From assembly GCA_947462335.1 (NCBI GenBank), contig OX381716.1, positions 6,644,861-6,708,860 of the forward strand: 64,000 bases of DNA, read 5' to 3'. The notes below the pieces were generated by a model. That model saw nothing but the letters and a program-made list of their open reading frames with translations. It was not told the DNA's origin and made no database searches. Below, piece after piece: positions 1-9,043 of the stretch. The position numbers and the translations under genes are program-made. This DNA is from Harmothoe impar (lineage: Eukaryota > Annelida > Polychaeta > Phyllodocida > Polynoidae). The stretch's first letter is position 1. Each line of letters begins with the position of its first letter.

Positions 1-3000
1 TGGTACTTGCAAAAACAAGTCATTCTAAGTGATTTGCAAGGTGCGTTATGCAGACATATTATTCTTTATTCCCAAAAGGATTCCCAAACTATTCCTGATG
101 ACTAAGAAACAAATGATACATTTCCCTCTTATTTTTCTAACTCTTTCCATTTGTCCCAAGAGATGTGTCATACAGGAATCACCTGCAGGTTAGCTATTGA
201 CATGCTGGTTGACTGAAGCATTCTGTTGTTACACAAACATCTGGACTCAAAGATCATCTTGGTTGAGCTCTCTGTTAATGTATTGAGCAGAGTCTCCTTG
301 ACAGGTGTTTTGGATAGGATGGCTTATTCCACAGGGTGAGTGTTTTTAAATCAAGCTATAAGGTTTGCAGAGAGTAAACTTAGCCTATAGCATCAGTTAC
401 TGAAGTCTTCTATTCGCTGTAAGTGTTTGATCTGAATGAGCTGACAGCCTCAGGGGAATGCTTCCTCTCATTGTATCCATTGTTAATTTAAGGATCTTAG
501 ATAAAAGTCCTTTCATCAAAGGTTTTACCTTGGATCTACATTGTGACCGGGGGAATCCCAACAGAAAAGGGTCGCACTCTGGCTACCCATGTTGACAGTT
601 TTCTGAAACTAAGGCATTGCTCTGTAACATTCTGGTGTGACTCCTCAATATCTTATAAGCATAAAAAATGTGATAGAATGTGGGGAAAGATGTGTTTCCA
701 ATTATTGCCATCCATAGATTTCTAATCTATCTTAAATACTGTAAGCTGAATGGCACCCCACGGTCCATCTTTGATGGAATGGTCCCTGCAGGACCCTGCC
801 CAGGAGAAATATCATATCCAATATGGTTGTAGCTCGATAGAATAATAATTGTTTTTGTGTTATTCAATTACAGGGCATGCCTTTCCAATATTGCTTACAA
901 CATCCTGTGGTGCAGGGAGCTTGTGGGGTTCAATATGTGATGCATGGGTTAGGCTCTGTTCAGACAATGCTGTAGCCTAAACAACTTCTGTTCAGGCAAT
1001 GCTGTAGCCTAAAACACTTGATACTGTATCTACCTTTCCCAATCTATTCACCCTACCTCTTCCCTGTACTGGTAGCATTTCTCATTGACCCCTCCCTCTG
1101 CCCTTTCCTCTCATATATTGTATATCCAACTCTTTCCATTGTCATAGAGATCCCCCTACACCCCGCTCTGTTGACAAGGTTATCTCTAGATGACAATTTT
1201 CGGATTACCTAAAACCAAGGCACTACTGAGACTTCAGACTAGCTTGGCAGAATTGATATAAAAATGGATTAGCATCTTATTGCCGAATGCAAATCCTTTT
1301 CTATATAAGCTAAAAGGCAACGAAGAAATAAGGTAATGGCTCTCAGAAAGCAAACTTTGCGCCTACGTGGCCCTACAGCAAAGCTTTCACTAACAGTAGA
1401 AATCTTCTAATAACGTTAATGTGAAAGTTCAAATGGGATAGCAGTGTTAATGGAACATACACATCTTCAACTTTGGGAATAGAGCAGTGTTGATGTGACT
1501 GATGTGTCTGTTCTGAGCATAATATGAATTTAAAGATAATTAACTGTTCAAACAAATGTAGTTGTCTGACATCTCTCGGTCATAGATAAGAAATAGTTAT
1601 TTGAACTACAATGAAAGGAGAGAAAAAATGTCCATTTCCAAGCCAGATGCAAAGTGTTTGCTGGATCTGACAGCACACAGACATATGTAAAAAAATACTG
1701 ATTTTAGTTTGAAAGAGAAGCTGATTTCTTCAAACCTTTCACACACTCTTCCTCTCTAAAATGGAAGATAGACTGCCATTAGCATGGTAGCTGGGGTTTA
1801 TTTTGTTTTATTACCATGAGTTTGGCCAATCATCCTTCTTGCTCAGTGTCCTCAGGTTTGCTAATTACCTAAATAATAAATAGAGCCAGAAGTATCACAC
1901 ATTTTATCAATAGGAACCCAGCCTGATACCTCCAGAATGATTATTACATTCTAAAAAAAATAAAAAGCAAAACATGATATAGAATCAAGGCACAGACTAT
2001 GTCCAAGTATTTTCTGACATATACTTTTTCCCAATCACACATTTCTACTCATGCATCTGGGTGTACCTTTTTTCCCGCAGGCGTAAGACCCATTACAGTA
2101 AGGCTTAGTGTAGGCCTCCCCTAAGCACCCCTCTGTGCTCCCTACATGTTCATGTAGAGCCATACCATACACTCTGACAAGACAGGAGGAAATTGCATCC
2201 CACCGTCTGTTTGACTGAATGTTCCCAGCAGTCTACTTAACTGGACAAATAGAATATCAAACATGGCTGTCGCTCAATGGAAGAGAGATTGATTTTGTTC
2301 GGATTAATGTAAGGGCATGTCATTTTGGTGGTATATGCCACATTTTGTGCTTGGCACCACTAGAAATCTGGTTGAGGTCATACCTGTTATGTTTAAATAG
2401 ACCACAACCTAAACAGAAATGTCCCAATTATTTGACTGCAATATAAATAGCCAAAAAGTCAATTCACTAGTCATTCTTTTGGTCCCCCCTCCCAAAACCA
2501 CCAACCCTCCCCCCCCCCCCCCCCCCCCCCGTTTAAAAAAAAAAGACCACCCCCTAACGGAAATATAATTACTGATGCAATTTGACTATTCCTTGAATAT
2601 CACCTCAATGCCTATAGGCAAACTATAATCAATAAATGAACGCTGTAGTATAATAAATAAGTATCCAGCCCCTGGAACCCCCTGCCGCCACCCCAAGACC
2701 TTAAAACTGTTTAATACTTTATTGACTTGTATAATTTCATAAATACCTTAATACCTTAGTACTTATAACGTGAACTATGTTATGTTAAATTATATAACCG
2801 CAGCTTCATGGGTAGCGTAATAAGAGGAAGGATAGACAAAGAGATGAAACAGGACTACAGCTGCCTAATTTGCAACAACAAATAGCCAGGTAGAGGTCAG
2901 CACAGGTAGGGTTTGGTTAGACAGGGTGATAGGATTGCCCAAGACCAATGACCACTGCTCAGTCCTGGAGAGAGTAAACTCACAGACATGGATAGCAAAT

Positions 3001-3238
3001 ACAGCAGACCGGGCAGTCACTGGGAGGTCTATAGCTGCTGCCCCCTGGTGGAGGACGGCTGGTGTAAGGGGATTAGTGGTGTGGGCAGAGAGGGGAGAGG
3101 GAGGTGGATGCGGAATGACATGTAAACGTGGGGTGTGGAGGGGATCTATGGAGCCTCAGTCACAAAGAATGCAGTGTGATTTGTTTTGCTTCTTCCAAAA
3201 GGTATTAACACTGTCCCCATAACCACTGTTGAAGCTAC
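1..3238. other. Unique AT-rich non-coding DNA
   Basis: No ORF here has credible coding character; the longest are under 100 codons and low in information. The stretch holds a C-rich run near 2505-2530, a 32-bp imperfect tandem duplication near 955-1018 (the 'caatgctgtagcctaaa' phrase occurs twice), and an old dispersed repeat listed separately. It could be intergenic or intronic host sequence. Confidence 0.6.
741..915 (+). repeat. Old dispersed repeat, partner at about 2190-2350
   Basis: By eye this segment aligns with about 2190-2350: both contain a 'cccacNgtc' start, a 'gaatggtccc/gaatgttccc' block, an 'aatat-aa-catggttg/catggctg' block and a 'gggcatg' block in the same order. Similarity is well below 80 percent, so this is probably two copies of an ancient repeat. 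No family was recognised. Confidence 0.35.
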
Positions 3239-3436
3239 ATTACTGTCTACCGCTTAAGCCTATAATTGAAGAGGGAGGCAGGACTTGGAGTAATAAAAGA
3301 TATTTATTATTTGTTATATGAGATAACAACATTGACATAAATAGATTTGATAATAACACATATAAAATTATGAGGATTGACATGTATGTACATTTGTAAT
3401 GATGATACGTATTGAAGTTTATGATTATGTAATTAC
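3239..3436 (-). repeat. Split direct repeat B2 (3' end of the DIRS element)
   Basis: 198-bp copy of B1 that ends the element, with ATT at its outer edge (3239-3241). The inferred empty site reads ...gaagctac-ATT-cagctaat..., made from the two flanks. Confidence 0.92.
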
Positions 3437-3492
3437 CGGTATATGAGAATATGAACATATTGAATATTGATTTTAAGGTGTGGGTGGGTGGG

Positions 3493-3712
3493 AACAAATT
3501 GAGAGGTGTTGACGGTGTGGGAGCGGAGATTTGAATGGACGAGTATGGGTGTATACAGGTAGGAGGGAGGGGGATGGTTGTTGGTAGAGTGTGGTAATTA
3601 GTTTGAGGTTGTGTGGACAGGTGGGGTATATGTATAGGTGAGGGGGAGTAGGCCACCAGCTGGCAGCAATGAGAACTAATGACCGCCCTACAGCGTCCAT
3701 GAGTCACCCATT
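3493..3712 (-). repeat. Split direct repeat A2
   Basis: Second copy of the 220-bp A repeat, between B1 and B2. A unique spacer of about 56 bp (3437-3492) separates it from B2. Confidence 0.92.
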
Positions 3713-3907
3713 ACTGTCTACCGCTTAAGCCTATAATTGAAGAGGGAGGCAGGACTTGGAGTAATAAAAGATATTTATTATTTGTTATATGAGATAACAA
3801 CATTGACATAAATAGATTTGATAATAACACATATAAAATTATGAGGATTGACATGTATGTACATTTGTAATGATGATACGTATTGAAGTTTATGATTATG
3901 TAATTAC
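3710..3907 (-). repeat. Split direct repeat B1
   Basis: 198 bp matching 3239-3436. It lies just after the recombinase gene and abuts A2, sharing ATT at 3710-3712. The B1/A2 junction has the same sequence as the joined ends of a circular copy would have. Confidence 0.92.
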
Positions 3908-4040
3908 TGCCAAGCCTGCAAGGTTGTATGATTTGGGTAGGGTGGGATGGAGTAAAATTGATAATGTAAGAACATGTGAATTATGCATGATAAAATTGTA
4001 ATGCATATCAGTAGACAGAGAACAGTGATGTCTGATTGAG

Positions 4041-4895
4041 TCAACATGCTTGTAGACGCTTGACTAGTTTTTTGTTGACATTTCTGGCGGAGGAGTCAAT
4101 GTACATGCGGTGGCAGTTTGATTTCCAGCCGCCGTAGCGCTGGACCTCAAGTTCGTCTGCGCCAGCCCTGTATGCCTCGGTGGCGGCTGTCTTTCTCAGG
4201 CAGTGAAGTGTGTACAACTTGGGATCCAGGCCAAGAGCCTTGAGACCCAGTCGCCAGTGCTTGCGTATCTCTGATGTGGGGATGGCCTGCCTGTTGTCCT
4301 TGAACATGAACAGTGGGTCCCGTGGGGACAAGGTGGGGATGTCCATGTTCATTTGTCTTATGGCTGTCACCACACACAAGACTGGATCCGGGGACGGGCA
4401 GAGTGTCAGCACCCGTGTGTCGCCAGTTTTCTGCAGAGTTTTTCCTGATGTGACAGTGATCTGGACGTTCAGTCCATGGAACAAAGTCCTGCCTCTTGTG
4501 AGGTGGGACATAGAGGCGAACTTCTTCTTTGAAGGCGGAGTGACTTCCCCTGGTCTCAGTGCTGCATAATATTGAACCAGTAAAGCCGCCCTGATTGCAT
4601 TCTTGAGTGGGGATCCCTGCAATCTTATGAGAATAGGTCTGAGGACGTCCATTGGGACCGGGGCCTTGACCTTTGGTACATAGTCCTTGGCCCTGTTTAG
4701 GGCGTCCATTGCCCTGGAGATCCTCAGGTGGGTGAGAGGGTACATGCGACCGGTGACTAGGGAGACGTGCACTCTTGCTTGGGACAGGAGGTTCCTGATC
4801 GTCCCGGGGGCCCTGTAGTGTGTGCTCAGATATTCGAGGTATGTGCACACCATACTGGGCTGTGGGTCGTGTGGGTCCTCGCATGCCTTCCACAT
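4041..4895 (-). CDS. Tyrosine recombinase (integrase) of the DIRS element
   Basis: 284 codons from the first ATG. The same frame stays open upstream to about 5010, and the extra residues (NNRTGARTYLAF) fit the N-terminal arm of a phage-integrase-type domain, so the true product may start earlier or by frameshift from pol. Catalytic residues are visible in order: Arg in AALRPGE, His and Arg in HCLRK, a GGWKS block, and the nucleophile Tyr in MYIDSS near the C terminus. The enzyme would insert the circular DNA copy at short matching sites without target duplication, in agreement with the ATT junctions. All key residues are present. Confidence 0.92.
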   Translation of the reverse strand: MWKACEDPHDPQPSMVCTYLEYLSTHYRAPGTIRNLLSQARVHVSLVTGRMYPLTHLRISRAMDALNRAKDYVPKVKAPVPMDVLRPILIRLQGSPLKNAIRAALLVQYYAALRPGEVTPPSKKKFASMSHLTRGRTLFHGLNVQITVTSGKTLQKTGDTRVLTLCPSPDPVLCVVTAIRQMNMDIPTLSPRDPLFMFKDNRQAIPTSEIRKHWRLGLKALGLDPKLYTLHCLRKTAATEAYRAGADELEVQRYGGWKSNCHRMYIDSSARNVNKKLVKRLQAC

Positions 4896-7188
4896 GAAGG
4901 CGAGGTATGTCCGCGCTCCCGTCCTGTTGTTCTTGATAGTGCCCTGGGCCCTGGACCCGTGTTGTCTTGAAGTTGCCTGTTGTTGCAGATATGAAATTGC
5001 CGGATCTGCAAAACAGTTTTGGATTCAATTTGTCAAACAGTTCAAGGTGAGGGGCTGCGGGCAAGAGCTGACTATCAATTACAAGGCGGTGTGTGTCACG
5101 TAGGTGAGCATCACTGAGGTGAGTACGGCTAAGTTTATCTGCTATTTGATTGTCGACCCCTGGAACATGCACGTAGGAGATTTGGAGGTCATACTTTGCT
5201 TGTGTAAACCATGCATGTCTGGCCGATTCTAATATAACATTGTTTTTTCCCCGACCAGTGGTGAAGACCTGTACTGCACTCATATTGTCACAGTGGACCC
5301 TGACATGTAGGCCTCTGTGCTGCTCTCCTATGAATGTACTTAAGGCCACCCCAACGTTGGCGGCCTCGAGTTCGGTGATACAGACAACTGGGTCCTCAAT
5401 GTCGCACACCTGGTGCCAGTATGCTTTGGATCCGTTGGTTGCGCCGATTCCTGAAAGACAGGCGTCGACGTATATGTCCAAGTCAGCAATTTGTCTGGGT
5501 ATCATGGCTATGCCGTTCCACTGACGACAGAAGTCCAAGAACCATCTGAGATCTGACCTCATCTCACTATTGACGTTGAGGTAGAAGTGTCGCATTCCCC
5601 TCAGCGCCTCAAGCAACTTACTCACAAAAAGGCGAGCCGGCTTGACACACTTTGCCACATGCAATAAGCGGCCAAGGAGTGACTGTAGAGTCTTCTTTGT
5701 GATTGACCTCCTTTTAATGACATGGCCGACTTGATCTATGGTGCTGTTGAGCTTTTTCTCTGGGATGGCGAGGGTCATGTCGCCTGTGTGGATGTCTATA
5801 CCGAGCCACCTGACAGCTCGTGATGGTGGTTGTGCCTTTTTGACGGCCTCTGGTAATCCCAGTTCCGCGAGCAGGGCCTTTGCTCGTGCGTAGTCAGCCT
5901 CGGCCTTCATTCTGTTGGGAGAAACCAAGATTAGATCGTCAAGGTACATGTGGCTGACAATTCCTTCCGACCTGAGAGTTTGTACTATGGATGTGGCAAT
6001 TTGCTGCATACATGAACTACTTGCCCTAGCGCCAAAAGGCAATGTGGTGTCACAATAGAAGTTGCCTTGCCACTCCATGCCAAGTAATGGCCACGAGAGC
6101 GGACATCCTGAGAAATTGCGGTAGGCGCGAGACACGTCTGCTGTGCTTAAATGACATTGATCGCCCATGTCAATTATGTCAGCTACAAGGCGATCTATGG
6201 TGGGGAGTGAATGTTGCCTGAGCTCACCCGAGACAGTGTTTTTCATGATGTAACTGTTTATAGAGGACTTTCTGGGGTACGTCATGTCAATGATGACGCG
6301 CCTGCTGTCAGAATCAGATTTTTCACGTGTCATGAGCGGTGACACGTGCATCCAGGGTGAGAAAGGGGGTGCTTTGCATGGTCCAATGAGGCAGCCATGT
6401 TGCATTTCAGTGTTTATGAACTCATCGACACTACGAGTGTAACTGTTAGCACTGGGGTGATTGGGGACTCCGGATGTGTCAGACACGGGGCCCATGTAGC
6501 CCAGTGGGAAGCCATACCTAACATAATCGAGAAGTTGTAAATTGTTTTGTTTTGATAGGTATAGCTCCCAGGCCGGTATATTTAGTGAGGTTGGCAGTGG
6601 TATTCGTGCACCGAGGGCGTTGGGTAGGCCAGTGGCACGGACAGCCTCGTATATGTTGTCCCAACCTTCAATGTGTTCGCCGACCATGTGGGGCCAGTGC
6701 TGCTTATTGTATGGCGCGAAATGATGGGGTGACATATCTATACCGGAGTTAAGATCATTGGATTCACATGCCTGTCGTATTTTAATAAAGTCAATGTTCG
6801 TACCTGGCAGCGTTGGTTGGTGCGGGGCGGGCCGCGGCCTGTTTGGAGGCGGGGGTGAGTCCTGTGTAAGGCGTGCCTGTGGCGCGTCTGCCCCGACCTG
6901 CTGCTCGTTGAGTGCGGGGAGGGTGTGTGAAGCGATGGACATCTTGTTCCACGGTGCTGCATTTGCTAATTCAGTTAAAATAAAGTCTATTTCGCCTGTA
7001 GACGCTGAACATTTGTGTTCTGCGTTGTTTTGGTGGGCGCCGCCATGTTGGATCTCGCCCAAGTCCACGCTCGGCGCGACCTTGGGGCATGAGCCAATCA
7101 GCGACGCGGGGCGGCTGACGTCATGAATGTTATTGTTTTGCTGGGGGCCACGTGGCGAAGCGAGCACGTGGCGCTTGTATGTAAACAA
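4147..7188 (-). CDS. Reverse transcriptase-RNase H of the DIRS element
   Basis: An open frame of 1013 codons. The first ~170 residues are low-complexity. The RT domain carries the YLDD catalytic box near residue 414 (about 5938-5949) in the context MYLDDLILVSP, with upstream LSTADVSRAYRNF supplying another catalytic Asp. RNase H follows, with DIYVDACLSGIGA, ELEAANV, HCDNMSAVQVF and a late ADKLSR motif. The recognisable protein ends near 5000. The remaining ~280 codons (to 4147) overlap the recombinase gene in another frame and look like a by-product rather than a domain. The first codon of the frame is TTG; an internal Met (NKMSIASH, near residue 83) is the likelier start unless the protein is made by recoding from gag. 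Confidence 0.9.
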   Translation of the reverse strand: MFTYKRHVLASPRGPQQNNNIHDVSRPASLIGSCPKVAPSVDLGEIQHGGAHQNNAEHKCSASTGEIDFILTELANAAPWNKMSIASHTLPALNEQQVGADAPQARLTQDSPPPPNRPRPAPHQPTLPGTNIDFIKIRQACESNDLNSGIDMSPHHFAPYNKQHWPHMVGEHIEGWDNIYEAVRATGLPNALGARIPLPTSLNIPAWELYLSKQNNLQLLDYVRYGFPLGYMGPVSDTSGVPNHPSANSYTRSVDEFINTEMQHGCLIGPCKAPPFSPWMHVSPLMTREKSDSDSRRVIIDMTYPRKSSINSYIMKNTVSGELRQHSLPTIDRLVADIIDMGDQCHLSTADVSRAYRNFSGCPLSWPLLGMEWQGNFYCDTTLPFGARASSSCMQQIATSIVQTLRSEGIVSHMYLDDLILVSPNRMKAEADYARAKALLAELGLPEAVKKAQPPSRAVRWLGIDIHTGDMTLAIPEKKLNSTIDQVGHVIKRRSITKKTLQSLLGRLLHVAKCVKPARLFVSKLLEALRGMRHFYLNVNSEMRSDLRWFLDFCRQWNGIAMIPRQIADLDIYVDACLSGIGATNGSKAYWHQVCDIEDPVVCITELEAANVGVALSTFIGEQHRGLHVRVHCDNMSAVQVFTTGRGKNNVILESARHAWFTQAKYDLQISYVHVPGVDNQIADKLSRTHLSDAHLRDTHRLVIDSQLLPAAPHLELFDKLNPKLFCRSGNFISATTGNFKTTRVQGPGHYQEQQDGSADIPRLHVEGMRGPTRPTAQYGVHIPRISEHTLQGPRDDQEPPVPSKSARLPSHRSHVPSHPPEDLQGNGRPKQGQGLCTKGQGPGPNGRPQTYSHKIAGIPTQECNQGGFTGSILCSTETRGSHSAFKEEVRLYVPPHKRQDFVPWTERPDHCHIRKNSAENWRHTGADTLPVPGSSLVCGDSHKTNEHGHPHLVPTGPTVHVQGQQAGHPHIRDTQALATGSQGSWPGSQVVHTSLPEKDSRHRGIQGWRRRT

Positions 7189-7244
7189 CGCACGTGGCTT
7201 TTCGGGCGCGTGGAGACAATCTGTGTCGCCGCCAGCGCCCCAGA

Positions 7245-8678
7245 CTAGTTTTTTGGCTGCTGGTTGTTGGTGGGGCGGTAGACATCACCAGTTACCGTTC
7301 CTCTCTGGGCCTGCGAGTTGGCGGGCTGGTGTGAGTGGTTGGACTGGAACATCTTGTTATTACAAGCTATAATGTCATGGGGCAGTTGCTTGCCGCGGCC
7401 GTAACAGAATGCACACGCGTGTAGGAGCTTAACGCCCTGAGACTCATGGTGGGCATTGAACTTGCAGCCTTTGGCACTGTTGAACGGGGGACATGTCACC
7501 ATGAGGAGACTGTTACTACTGCTGTGGGGATTGCTGCCTGTGGCTGCTGATGGGCCAGTGCTGTTTGGGCCACGTTTGTCGTCATCACTCTTGAAAGACA
7601 GCCTGAACCGTGCATTCTGAATGAGTTGGTATTGGTGCCACGAGAGTTTGTTTTTCTCCACTTCATCAAATATGAACTGAGACCATGCTAGCACGTGCTT
7701 CCATGGGCGTGTGAGTGAATCAGATGACACCTCGTGAAGGTGCTTGTGCATGTGTGAGAAGTTGTCCTTGTCATATGCGGGGGGGTACTCTAGTAACGCT
7801 ATGAATGCATTGATGTATTCACCACTGGTCATACGCCCCCTCACTTCCAATTTCTCTCTGAGGGTGCGTGTCCCCTCCCGCTCAATGAACATGAATGGCT
7901 TCCCGATTAGTTTTGTGTTGAAAATGTCACTAACAAACGGGTTCTTACCATCACTGCGAGCGTGTGTCATGTCCTCCTTGTTGATGTTGGCGTCCACATA
8001 GCCACTGAAGTTGGCCTCAGCTCTAAGGGCTGCAGGAGGGGGAAGTGCCACCTTCTCTCCCATCGCGGCACCCTGTGGCGGCATGCTGTCAGACGGCTGA
8101 GCGTGTACCTGTGCGAGGTTCCGGCTGGCCTGTCCTGAGACTGCATGTTGTTCCTCTGTGGAGTTAGGAGGTTTGGCGGCCTGTGGGTGCCCGGCGGCCT
8201 CCACCAGGAGGGCCAGTTGGGTAGCCACGGCGCCCATTGTGTCCTTGACGCCTTGTATGTCACTGCGCATGATGTTCACCTCAGACTCAATAGCGTCGAG
8301 CCTGTAGGAGGATGAGGCCGACAAGTTGCTACCTGATTGTGAACCATGGCGTGAACGCTGGGAGGTGGTGTGGTATGTACCAGACCGTGCTGTGGAGTGC
8401 CTGGACCTGGGAGGCCGGGCTGACTGACCAGACCGGGCGGTGTGTACAGACGATGGCGCTCTGTCAACAGTCTTGAATGAGATGTCTGGGTCACTCCCAT
8501 TCACCCATGACTCAGTTCTGTCCGACTGTACAGATTGACCATCATCTGATGTGCTGTTGCTGACAGGTGGTTGTGCACTACGAGATGTCCTGGAGGTGTC
8601 ATGGCTGCCTTGTGACCTGGCTGACCGCGTGGAGCCGGCGGTCGACCGAGTGGCCGGGCGGCGTGGCGTCTCTGGCAT
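7245..8678 (-). CDS. Gag-like protein of the DIRS element
   Basis: 477 codons starting at a true ATG (complement of 8676-8678), about 145 bp inside repeat A1. The first ~120 residues are rich in Ser, Arg and Thr (repeated SARS/TARSG-type phrases), so probably disordered and basic. The middle (about 230-370) is globular and compatible with a capsid-like core (KLIGKPFMFIEREGT, EYINAFIALLEYPP). Near the C terminus Cys and His cluster (CPPFNSAKGCKFNAHH, CAFCYGRG), suggesting a metal-binding nucleic-acid region. It would bind element RNA and form particles. The assignment rests on position and composition; no named capsid family was recognised. It is followed 57 bp later by the pol ORF. Confidence 0.75.
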   Translation of the reverse strand: MPETPRRPATRSTAGSTRSARSQGSHDTSRTSRSAQPPVSNSTSDDGQSVQSDRTESWVNGSDPDISFKTVDRAPSSVHTARSGQSARPPRSRHSTARSGTYHTTSQRSRHGSQSGSNLSASSSYRLDAIESEVNIMRSDIQGVKDTMGAVATQLALLVEAAGHPQAAKPPNSTEEQHAVSGQASRNLAQVHAQPSDSMPPQGAAMGEKVALPPPAALRAEANFSGYVDANINKEDMTHARSDGKNPFVSDIFNTKLIGKPFMFIEREGTRTLREKLEVRGRMTSGEYINAFIALLEYPPAYDKDNFSHMHKHLHEVSSDSLTRPWKHVLAWSQFIFDEVEKNKLSWHQYQLIQNARFRLSFKSDDDKRGPNSTGPSAATGSNPHSSSNSLLMVTCPPFNSAKGCKFNAHHESQGVKLLHACAFCYGRGKQLPHDIIACNNKMFQSNHSHQPANSQAQRGTVTGDVYRPTNNQQPKN

Positions 8679-8823
8679 GCTGGAGTAATGAGCTGGGCTC
8701 GTAACTCCCGGGGTTCAAATTCTACTCACCACACTCGTTGGACGCTTACAAAATGAATTAATTAACTGTGATATAAAATAATGGTATAAGAACCGAGTGT
8801 CGGTGTCCAAGTTGTATGAGCGT

Positions 8824-9043
8824 AACAAATTGAGAGGTGTTGACGGTGTGGGAGCGGAGATTTGAATGGACGAGTATGGGTGTATACAGGTAGGAGGGAG
8901 GGGGATGGTTGTTGGTAGAGTGTGGTAATTAGTTTGAGGTTGTGTGGACAGGTGGGGTATATGTATAGGTGAGGGGGAGTAGGCCACCAGCTGGCAGCAA
9001 TGAGAACTAATGACCGCCCTACAGCGTCCATGAGTCACCCATT
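8824..9043 (-). repeat. Split direct repeat A1 (5' end of the DIRS element)
   Basis: 220 bp matching 3493-3712 without a difference seen by eye. It marks the 5' end of the element on the minus strand and ends in ATT at the junction with flanking DNA. Confidence 0.93.

Larger units (their letters stand above)
3239..9043 (-). mobile_element. Complete DIRS-order retrotransposon, PAT/Ngaro-type split direct repeats
   Basis: Read on the minus strand the order is A1 (9043-8824), gag, RT-RNase H, tyrosine recombinase, B1 (3907-3710), A2 (3712-3493), B2 (3436-3239). This A1-ORFs-B1-A2-B2 layout is the split-direct-repeat plan of the PAT and Ngaro groups. A1/A2 are both 220 bp and B1/B2 both 198 bp, with no difference seen by eye. 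The outer ends and the B1/A2 junction share the trinucleotide ATT, and there is no target-site duplication, as expected when a circular intermediate is inserted by a tyrosine recombinase. All three ORFs are open, so the copy looks recent and possibly active. Confidence 0.93.
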
